The position numbers and the translations under genes were made by a program. DNA of 64,000 nucleotides from Monocercomonoides exilis (taxonomy: Eukaryota > Preaxostyla > Oxymonadida > Polymastigidae). The notes beneath the pieces are model-generated. The model made no database searches and was not told where the DNA came from. It was given only the letters and a program-made list of their open reading frames with translations. This document shows positions 55,787 through 64,000 of the stretch, one piece after another (position 1 is the stretch's first letter; every line of letters begins with the position of its first letter). The stretch lies in assembly GCA_001643675.2 (NCBI GenBank), contig LSRY02000008.1:64501-128500 (forward strand), written 5' to 3'.

Positions 55787-56655
55787 TCATTCTTTTTCTT
55801 CCAATCTCTTTCTTTCCAATTCTGCTAAATGAGCTCGAAAGGCTGCCCTTTGTGCTGCAGGATCCATGTATTCATAATCTTTATATCCTCCTCTTGTCGC
55901 TGAAGTGCGTGGTCTTGGGAGTGAAAAATATGTTGCAAAAAAGGTAAACGTATTATTAACTCAATTTTTAATGAAAAATTTAAAGTATAAGAAACCTTGG
56001 TCCGGTGTAATCAAATTTCGGCATCCTCCATCTATATCCAGCTGGGGTCTTAAAGAATTATTACATTTTCAGTTTGAATAATAAAACTGAAAAAACAAAA
56101 CAATCATCAAACAGTTTGTTCTTGATCATCCTTTGAAACAAATTGAGGTGTGCTTTTACAAGAATGGTTTGGAAGCTCATCAACATTACCATTTGTAACC
56201 GAATTTGCTTGAGCATTTTGCTGACAATTTTCGGATTGCGCAGGATTCAATTCTTTGTAATTCTTTTTTCCAAAAAGAGAATCAAACGGACTAAATCTTT
56301 GAAAATTCTTTTTCATTTCTTTGGCAAAATCTGGAAACTGAAATTTGTTTGATTTTGGAGATTGTTGTGAAGTGGGAAGCTGAAATGAAGAAGATGGAGC
56401 AGAGTTTGAGTTATCAGTGAAAAAAGGGTTAAACATGTTAAACTGATTGTTACCGCTTCCTGACCCACTTGGATTAAAAATGTTTCCAATTTGTTGAAGG
56501 CAAGTGGGAGAGAAAGAAGGAAATGAGTTGGAAAAGTCAAAAGCCAAGGCTTCATTAATTTCCTCTGAAGGATCATCCTCAAACGCCTTTCCAAAAAACA
56601 TCTCCCCGCAAAGCCCCCATTCCAATAGCACAAGAAGGGAGATATTGACGCTCAT
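55787..56655 (-). CDS. Unidentified protein with hydrophobic N terminus (240 aa, three exons)
   Basis: Complement exons 56655-56113, 56048-55996 and 55913-55787 (introns 64 and 82 nt) total exactly 241 codons, ending TGA. The start MSVNISLLVLLEWGLCGEMF could be a signal peptide or anchor. An Asn/Ser/Phe-rich middle (NQFNMFNPFF) and a Gln-rich stretch follow. The C terminus is more conserved-looking (GYRWRMPKFDYTGPR, GGYKDYEYMDPAAQRAAFRA) and ends in a charged helix. An upstream piece (VKRADAFLIEENEENDY, about 56760-56690) may be a further 5' exon. Family not recognised. Confidence 0.55.
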
Positions 56656-56819
56656 ACTTTAAAAGAAATAAGAGAAACAATGACATGACTGTAATACAAC
56701 CATAATCATTTTCTTCGTTTTCTTCTATTAAAAAAGCATCTGCTCTTTTCACAAAAATTAACTCCAAATCACAAAAATGAAAAAATTTTGAACATAAGAT
56801 TTTTTGTTTTATTTTTTGT

Positions 56820-57023
56820 TTGTTTGATCAATCAGAAACAACACAATCTGCTTTTCTGGCATTTTCCAGCCAAGATCGTTTATTTTACGATTTATTATAT
56901 CTTTACACTGAATTTGTTAAGAAAAGCGATCTGTGGCGTGTTGTTATCTTTTCATTTTGCAAGACAGTCAAACTTGTTTGTGTTCATCGATTGTTCAATT
57001 TTATACAAATGTTTTCTCGATAA
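56820..57023 (+). CDS. Possible exon, unidentified
   Basis: The plus frame FDQSETTQSAFLAFSSQDRL...LWRVVIFSFCKTVKLVC has good protein composition and stops at TAA 57021. It may belong to the gene that follows or be a separate small gene. A second ORF over the same bases in another frame (56788-57045) is less convincing. Confidence 0.3.
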   Translation: MFDQSETTQSAFLAFSSQDRLFYDLLYLYTEFVKKSDLWRVVIFSFCKTVKLVCVHRLFNFIQMFSR

Positions 57024-57186
57024 ATATTACAATTTTTACGATTAGCAGAATGATGTTGCGCATTGAAGATAATTCTAAAGAAAGAATGCAGATGATGATA
57101 AAAACAGTGCAGTTTTCAAGTTTGCCGTTTTATTTGGATTGAACAAACTTTGAATAAATTCTTTATATATTGAATTCCCTTTGCAG

Positions 57187-58685
57187 AATTGCTTCATGGA
57201 CTGGAAGGTTGCAGAGAAGATGAACAGAAGCAGAAAATAGAGAAAATGAATGAAATAATTGATGGAATGAACAACGAAGAATTTGAATCTGTTTTCAAAG
57301 CAGATCCATTCAAAAAAATTGAAAAAACGATCGAAGAAAAGAAAATGTCGATGGAAATTGCTATTTTGTTGCCGAATCATGTAGGATATTACGAAATAAT
57401 GAAATGCGTTGGGTGGTATTCATTTTTCTTCTCTTCGTTGAATGCAAAACTTGAGAGGATGATTTTTGACGAATATGAGAAAAAAGAAGAAAAGACTGAA
57501 AAAAATTTGGTCGATCTTTGTGAATGCTATCTATTGCTTAACAACGGATCATCTTCTGAATTGCTTTCAATTGTTGTTCCTTGCCTTCTGAAAGTTGCGT
57601 TGAAGAAAGAGGAAAACGAGAAAGTTCAAAAAGAAGTGGAAATGGCATTGCTGGCTTTGAGCAGCATGGGCGTGCGTCGTGTTTGAGTGTTTATATTACA
57701 TTTTTAATATCATTGAATTGCCTTCTTCTTTCTTTTTTTCTTTTCTTTTTTTCTTTTCTTTTTTTCTTTTCTTTTCTTTTTTTCTTTTCTTTTCTTTTTT
57801 TCTTTTCTTTTCTTTTTTTCTTTTCTTATTCTTTTTCTGTTTCTTTTTCTTTTTCTGTTTCTTTTTCTTTTTCTTTTCTTTTCTTTCTTTTTTTATTTAT
57901 TTTGTTAGATTGCTGAACAAGAGCTGTATTTTCAAGAAATAAAGGAAATCATCCAATATCACCAGGAGCATCGCAACTTGACACGACTTGCCTATCAATC
58001 TGCTTGGAAGTTTTTAATGGACCAATTTTACAAAGACGAAAACTTGAGAATAGTTGTTGAGAATGAGCTGCATTTTGTTAGAGAGGCAGCAAGAGAAATC
58101 GAAGATCTATCAAAGTGTGTGAATTGGAAGAGAAAAGGTGATAAAAAAGTCAAAGAAACGAAAGAAGCGAAAGAAGCGAAAGAAATGATAATTATCAGGA
58201 GATGGCAGGAAATGTTGTATGTTTATTTTGACGAATGCCAATCGAGGAATGGAGAATGTTCTGAGCTTTTTGGCAGTCTTGTTCAGGTGCATCGAGCAGC
58301 AAGGGACAATTACGCAGAAATAAGCAGGGAATGCAGAGATCCACTAAAGGAAGCAGCAAAAAGAATTGCGCATGTTGAAGACTTGTTGAAAGGCGAGGCA
58401 ATTGATGCTGTTTTGGATGAGGTTCAGCAGCCAACATTAAATGACAATGTGATGAAATTTTGTTTTCTTTTCTTTATGAACATTTCAGAAAGACTGAAAA
58501 AAAAGGAGATTAATATAGAGAAAGAAGTGAAAAGAAAGGCAACCAAAAGGAAAATGCTTGAAAAGATGGAAGTAGAAGGATACGAAGATATCATTGCAAG
58601 CTTTCATAGAAGATTTGAATTTTTCGATAAAAAACATCGTGATTATTTATCGTGGTGCATTTTGGATTATTTTGTAATCGTTTGA
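57187..58685 (+). CDS. Helical-repeat protein of a probable oxymonad multigene family (5' incomplete)
   Basis: Exons 57187-57671 and 57909-58685 join in frame across a 237-nt intron (GTGCGT...TTAG) that is mostly a T-rich microsatellite. The first exon begins after a 3' splice site (TTTGCAG), so a 5' exon is missing. The protein is helical: DEQKQKIEKMNEIIDGMNNE, NLVDLCECYLLLNN, KVQKEVEMALLALSSM, NLTRLAYQSAWKFLMDQFYK, ELHFVREAAREIEDL, LLKGEAIDAVLDEVQQPTLN and GYEDIIASFHRRFEFFDKKH near the TGA stop. From memory I associate this motif order with a very large family in Monocercomonoides. Function unknown; probably an ARM-like scaffold. No internal stops. Confidence 0.7.
57722..57895. repeat. (TTTTC/TTTTTTC)n microsatellite inside an intron
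   Basis: About 170 bases of T-runs separated by single C (later with TTTCTGTTTC variants), filling most of the 57672-57908 intron. It may act as an extended polypyrimidine tract before the TTAG acceptor. Confidence 0.85.
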
Positions 58686-60086
58686 GGTATTATTTCGAAT
58701 TTTATAACTCAAAAATTTGTTTTTATTTTTTTCTATTTATTTCGTAGTTTTTCGATTTATCGAAATTTTCATGAAAGATTGATTTTGCTTTTCTAAAAAA
58801 ATTTTATTCTAAAATGCAATTTGATATTTCAGATAATTCTGTTAATGCTTGAGTAAATGAGTGTTATTTTTTCTGTTACTCAAAAATTATATTTTTTTAT
58901 TTTATTTTATTTTACAACTCAACAAATTTTTTTCATTTTTATCTGTAAAATATAAAATTTGCTAATTCCACTTCACTTTCATGAAATGGTGAAAAAATTT
59001 TTCATTGAAGAAAAAATCCACGTTTAGTTCCAAACTTGTTCTGCTTTCATATTGCAATGAATGCTACATAATTATGCAATAAAAGTATTTTTTGAGTTAT
59101 CAATAAAATAAATATTATTCGAATTGCAATGAAATAAAACATTAGATAGTTAACCAAAACTTTGAATTGTTTCGTTAATAATCATAAATTCTTGATACAA
59201 ACAAGTTGTTTCAGCAAATGCAGAATATACACATACCTTAAGAAAACACTTCATAATCGATACGAAGAAAAGTGTTGCTATTCTTGATCATAACATCGCA
59301 TTTTTTTCTTGAGTAAATGGGTGATTTTTTTTGATATCATAAAAAAAGATCAAAAAATGAATGAATAATTATTATTGTGAAACTTTCGATCATCAAAAAA
59401 ATATAGGTTTTTGAGAAGAAAATGGCTTATATAATCACAACGTTGTTTGTTTTATTCATGAAAACATTAAAACAAACCTTTTTATGTTTTGGGCAAAAAA
59501 TATATTTATTGATCAAGAAAAAACAATGTGAAAAATAAAAAATAAAACTATTAAATATAAATATCAAGTTTCTCAACTTGCTAAACTATCCTGATACAAA
59601 AAAAATACTTTGAAAGACTTTATTGAAACGGTTTGTTTAAAAGATTGTTTCAATAAACAGATTTAACAACTTTTAACCTATCAAAGCAATTGGTTTTCTT
59701 TTCTTCATCTTTTTCTTCAACTGAAATATCATCACAAAACATCAGTCCTTTCTTTTCGATTCAGTTTCTTCATCAAACGTGAACGAAATACAATGAAATC
59801 GATAATCAATGAATAAAACTAATTCGAACTCGTCTTTTCTCTCTTTATTCTTCTCATCACTTGTCCTTCCCGCTTCCTTTTTCATCCTCTCCTCATCTTC
59901 CTTCCATTTCCACTCCGCTTCTTGAAAATTCTCCTTTTGAAAATATCTCTGAAGTTGTTTGATTCCTCTCCAGCACTTTCTGTGTCACTCTTCTCGCTGT
60001 GTTTATCGATAACTCCAATTGCTTGTTAATCTCCTCTTGAAACAAATTTGCCTTCACACTCAGTTCATTGGCCGCTGTGTGAGCGA
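58686..60086. other. AT-rich intergenic stretch
   Basis: No supported gene or RNA. Short A/T runs only; slightly more GC-balanced after 59820. Confidence 0.55.
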
Positions 60087-61790
60087 TCAGGTGAGAAAAG
60101 GAGAGGAGGAGGAGGAGGAAGTGGAAGAGGAGGAAGAGGAAGAGAACGATGAAGGAGAAGCAGTTGTTGTTGAAGTAGAAGTAGAAGAAAAACGAAAATC
60201 CTTCGAAACCAACTTATTCAAATCCTCCATGGACATTTTCGATTCCAATTCCAAAGGCAACGCATATGACTTCTCATATGAAGGCATCAGCTTCCTCTTC
60301 ACATTCGCACTTGTTTCTCTGGCACTGGCTATTCTGTTCGGAGCTGCCACAATCGGAACCTGGTCGAGTGGGTCAAGCGGATCGAGCGGGCCAAGAAGAG
60401 GAAGCACCCGCGATAGGAAAGATTGGCTGGAAACAGACGCAGCGACAGATGCGGAAGCAGTGGAGTGGGTTTCAAGCAATGTGGAGCTGGTGCAGGACGG
60501 GGAACCAGCTGGGGAGCTGTCTGGAATCAATACACGGTGGCTGAAGGCAGGCGAGAAGGAGAGGAAAGGAGGAAGCTGAGGTTCTCCCAAGGAATGGTAA
60601 TTCTGATTATCTGGAGGCATGCTCAATGTGTCTGAAGGGAATAGAGGCAATACCTCATCGAAGTCGGATTTGATGCGTGCGGAGCCAGAAAGCTGGCCGG
60701 CTGTGAGGTAAGATGGTATAAACAGCGTGGGGAAAACTGATCTTGACAAGAAGCTGAGCACATCAGAAACCGCATAGTCGTCATGCAGCCTCACCGATTG
60801 TTCGCGGATGACTGAGTCGTAAAAGGTATCATATGCAAATCTTGTGTTGTCTGCTTCACTTCTGCTTTTGGTGTACTCGAGTGGGAAACCAGCCAGATGG
60901 CTCTCAAATTCTGCAGTGGTGATGGCGGCTGAACGGCTGCGCTAGAGATAGCTGTGGCTGATGACGTCTGCGGGAGTGGGGTGGTGTGCGGAGGGCATGA
61001 GTGTGGTGAGGTGTATTGAAGAAGAAGAGGAGGAGGAAGTAGAAGAAGAAGAAGATGATGATGATGAAACAACATGAGAAGCATCTTGTGTTGCAACGTT
61101 TTAATCATTCTATGCAGAAGCAGCATCAAACGAAGACAACATCTTTTCCGGTGACCTTAGTGCAAGTTGGGGCAGTCCAAACACTTCCACAGCTCCCAGA
61201 AGATCCAGAACGCTCTCTCCATTTGCGTGTCTGTGATGACACAATAAAAATGTGGAGCCAGCAATTGCCGCAGTCATCAGAGAAGGTGTGAGTGCTTCGT
61301 TAATCGGAGGGGAGGGAGCAGAAATCAACGCAACGGCTGCAGTTGGGGGCATTTCGAGCTCTGATTCAGAGGCAGATGCAGACGCAGATCCCTGAGAAGA
61401 AGAGAGAGAAGGTGAAGGAGAATGAAGAGAAGGAGATGAAGAAGGAGATGAAGAAGAAGAAGAAGAAGAAGAAGAAGTGGAAGAAGAAGAAGAAGAAGAA
61501 GAAGAAGAAGAAGAAGAAGAAGAACTTTTGGAGATGGAGGAAGGAGAAGAAGAAGAGGAAGAGAAAGAAGAGGAAGAGGAAGAAGTAAGAGGAGGATTAG
61601 GAAGAAGAAGAAAGAAGAAAAAGAAGAAGAAAAAGATGATGATAAAGGAATAATAGAAAAATAAGTTCACTTGCGCTGAATGGATTGCTTTGTTTGCATC
61701 AGATAGGATGTAGAGAGGAGGAGGGATTGACATCACTTGTGGAGGTGGATGTGGATGCTGAGGGATTTCTAGCGTGCCGGTTAATGAATC
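60087..61790 (-). CDS. Ser-rich protein of unknown function (multi-exon)
   Basis: Complement exons: about 61790-61671 (PQHPHPPPQVMSIPPPLYIL, SDANKAIHSAQ), then from 61391 (GSASASASESELEMPPTAAV) and on to TGA 60087-60089. A 279-nt intron (61670-61392, GTGAAC...CTCAG) contains the long (GAA)n microsatellite. Downstream the frame holds TAG, TAA and TAG between about 61118 and 60940. A second intron with donor GTGTTTGG near 61182 and acceptor TCTCTAG near 60942 would remove all three and keep the frame. The main body reads TKSRSEADNTRFAYDTFYDS, AVSDVLSFLSRSVFPTLFIP, YLTAGQLSGSARIKSDFDEV and LLGPLDPLDPLDQVPIVAAP, with a Ser/Thr-rich C-terminal tail. No domain recognised. Confidence 0.5.
61392..61640. 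repeat. GAA-type purine microsatellite (intronic)
   Basis: The plus strand is about 240 bases of GAAGAA, GAGGAAGA and AGAAAA. It lies in the predicted minus-strand intron 61670-61392, where it reads as a long polypyrimidine tract. Confidence 0.85.
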
Positions 61791-62243
61791 ATGTGAAGAA
61801 GAAGAGAAGATAATGAAAAAATGATGAATAAACAAGAATAAAAGCAAGATTAAGAACAAGATTAAGAAGTTGAAATAAAAGAGGAAGGTGATGAAGCAGA
61901 AGACGAAGAAGTTGAGAAAAAAGATGATGCGTTTGCAGATGAAAATGCTGAGAAAGAATATAGCGTTCTAATGATTTGCTACTGAATCCTTCTTTGATTA
62001 CTGAATTCAGGCAGAAAGTCAAGCAAGTTGTGATCAGTATCTTCACAGGCTTATTATTCTCTTTTGTTGATTTCATCTTCTCTTTTGAAAGTTATTAATT
62101 AAAGTGTTTTCCTCTCTCTCCTCTTTCTCATCCTTCTTCACTCCCTTTCCCTCCTCCTCACCACCCACCTGAATCCACTTTCTTTCCACATACGCTGCAC
62201 AGTTCAGAAGGATGCTCTGTGGCTCAAACACATCCCTCGTCGC

Positions 62244-62627
62244 TCACATGCTGCTTGCAAATACACATTCATTGCCCAATCTGATCTTACTAAGAATCAC
62301 ACAAACGATAGGTTGCGACGAGGAAGAAATAGTTGAAGATGCATGAAAAGAAGATATATTCGATAAATAGGCGGAGCTTGGGCCAGTCATGTTGAAGGAC
62401 TTCTGTGTGAGTGAAGATGAGTCTGTGGCGGGAGATGAAGGTGTAAATGGCTTCGGTGGAGTTCCAACAAGAATTGAAGGGGCAGACAATTGTGTGTAGG
62501 GCAAGAGAAAATAAGGAGGAGTGGCAAATGTTGAGGAGGCTGTGGTATTTTGAGAATACAGCCGAGCAGATGAGAGTGTACTGTAGAACGCGAAAAAATG
62601 TCTGCTGTTATTCATCTTCATCATCAC
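62244..62627 (-). CDS. Ser/Pro-rich exon-like ORF
   Basis: The minus frame has varied composition (STLSSARLYSQNTTASSTFA, ILVGTPPKPFTPSSPATDSS, IVCVILSKIRLGNECVFASS). It stops at TGA 62244, immediately at a possible donor (AT|GTGAGC). The same frame continues past the stop with DVFEPQSILLNCAAYVERKW. It could be an exon of the gene ending at 60087 or a separate gene. Confidence 0.35.
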   Translation of the reverse strand: MMMKMNNSRHFFAFYSTLSSARLYSQNTTASSTFATPPYFLLPYTQLSAPSILVGTPPKPFTPSSPATDSSSLTQKSFNMTGPSSAYLSNISSFHASSTISSSSQPIVCVILSKIRLGNECVFASSM

Positions 62628-62848
62628 CTCCTTCTACCCTTCTCCTGTCCCTCGACCTCCTTTCTGTTGTTGCCTGCGCAAGTCTTGAGTCGAAAGTGTA
62701 AGCTTTCAATGTGGATATCTCGTTTTTCTCATTCATCTTCGTCTTCGCCTTTGGCTTTTCACACTGATTCCCTTTCCTCTGCTTTGAACTCAATTTGCTT
62801 CTGAAATCAACCTTCGTTGCATCTTCCATTTTAATGCGCTCTCCTCTC

Positions 62849-63073
<225 letters not shown>

Positions 63074-63089
63074 TTGCTCCTTGGCAGTA

Positions 63090-63290
63090 TCGCAAAGCGA
63101 GAGCATGAGTGCGATATTGCTGTCAGCTCCTTCCCTCCAACCACCATTTCTCTTTCTATGCCTATTCAGCTTATCCTGCACAGTCGGCGCACGGATTTCA
63201 TTCGAAACGTTGAAGCAGAGCTGGATGAACCGCAATGGAATAGGAAAGCAGTTCAAATGCCCATTCTGCGAAGTTACGAAATGCATTGAC
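63090..63290 (+). CDS. Short coding-like segment next to the CT microsatellite
   Basis: The plus frame IAKREHECDIAVSSFPPTTI...RNVEAELDEPQWNRKAVQMP ends at TGA 63287. The minus strand is also open here (VTSQNGHLNCFPIPLRFIQL), so strand and reality are uncertain. It may be an exon whose 5' intron contains the microsatellite. Confidence 0.25.
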
Positions 63291-63329
63291 ATTGATGACG
63301 ATGCTGTTTGGAGAAGGAAAATTGGATGA

Positions 63330-64000
63330 AATAATTTTTGGAAGGTGCAATCAAGCCGCTGATTGAACAGCTCACATGCATCTGAAGGTCGATGGTCTGT
63401 TCTGACACGAAGTGAAAAGAAATATCACAGAAGAAGAAGGCGAAGAATAAGAAGAAGGAGAGAGGATTGAGAAATGTGAAATCAGTCGAATGATATTTCC
63501 AAAGAAAAATATGAGAAGTTCCTGTGACGTTGCTGACTGAATGAAATATCATATTTAACAAGTTGATTATACAAAATGATAATAATCCAAATTGCAATAT
63601 TTTGGCTGATGTTCTGAAATTTATCAATAAAGCTTGATTTATTCAAATCATTTGCTTTTCTTTTTGCGATTTCCTTTCCTTTTGCTTCGAAAATAGAAAC
63701 TGTTAATATTTCTCAATTTCTTTTCCTTTCCATTTTTCCTCTTCCGTTCAGCTCACAAAATCATCAGAAAATATCAATCCCCTCCTTTTCTTCTCTTTCC
63801 CTGTCTCTTCCAAAAAACATTCTTCTCCTCTCATAAAAGCGCTCCTCTTTCATGCCTTTCAACATTTCTCATTTTCCCTCTTCTCATCGGCTTTCACCCT
63901 CTTTTCCTTTTTTTCAAATTCCATTTCTCCAATCACCAATCAGTCCTCTTTCATCATCCCCAGCAACTTCTCTACATATTTACTATATTATCTCCTCAAA
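63330..64000. other. Intergenic end of the window
   Basis: Mixed AT-rich sequence, pyrimidine-rich after 63700. No supported gene. Confidence 0.5.

Noticed and set aside
45446-58685. Genome-wide reassignment of TAA and TAG to Gln, as in some oxymonads, hexamitids and ciliates
   Set aside because: Roughly a hundred Gln codons in the intact genes, including AT-rich ones, are all CAA or CAG with no internal TAA/TAG, and the repeat arrays end in TAA. The stop-rich loci also contain TGA. I keep it only as a hypothesis to test at those loci.
60940-61120. In-frame TAG, TAA, TAG in the Ser-rich gene as further evidence for stop recoding
   Set aside because: A single predicted intron (donor GTGTTTGG near 61182, acceptor TCTCTAG near 60942) removes all three and keeps the frame, so recoding is not needed here.

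Overview
The window is nuclear DNA of an intron-bearing protist. It is AT-rich, full of simple repeats, and its genes carry short spliceosomal introns (about 42 to 293 nt, mostly GTG- or GTT-type donors). Two features point to an oxymonad close to Monocercomonoides: a helical-repeat gene at 57.2-58.7 kb whose motifs I associate with a very large gene family of that genus, and a broken beta-helix surface-protein gene at 12.6-13.7 kb. This placement is from memory, not from a search.

Layout. 0-7.8 kb: the end of a gene, a strongly folded GC-rich element that may be an RNA (318-445), and a long coding-like tract broken by in-frame stops. 9.8-12.1 kb: array A, an intact gene of 25 tandem 30-residue ankyrin-like repeats. 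12.6-13.7 kb: a stop-broken beta-helix gene. 15-17.5 kb: purine/pyrimidine simple repeats and stop-broken acidic coding remnants. 18-25 kb: mostly non-coding, with two inverted-repeat elements. 25.8-39.5 kb: a giant inverted duplication (arms about 6.6 kb, spacer about 0.48 kb), each arm carrying a second, larger repeat gene (26 units plus a cap) and a second, divergent-looking locus. 43.1-44.1 kb: a Merlin-type DNA transposase. 45.4-53.4 kb: a GC-richer island of five intact multi-exon genes, including a TMEM97/EXPERA sterol-binding membrane protein and two alpha-solenoid proteins. 54-58.7 kb: a SPRY-like gene, an unknown gene and the helical-repeat gene. 59-64 kb: a Ser-rich gene and long microsatellites.

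The most interesting observations are these. (1) The two arms of the palindrome are almost identical, yet one 23-bp patch inside the repeat gene differs at 10 positions, as if it had been overwritten by conversion from another repeat unit. (2) At least five loci, including the transposase, keep long readable frames but contain many in-frame stops and few frameshifts. Most of these stops are one C-to-T step from Gln or Arg codons. The clearly intact genes contain no internal stops, and nearly all end in TGA.
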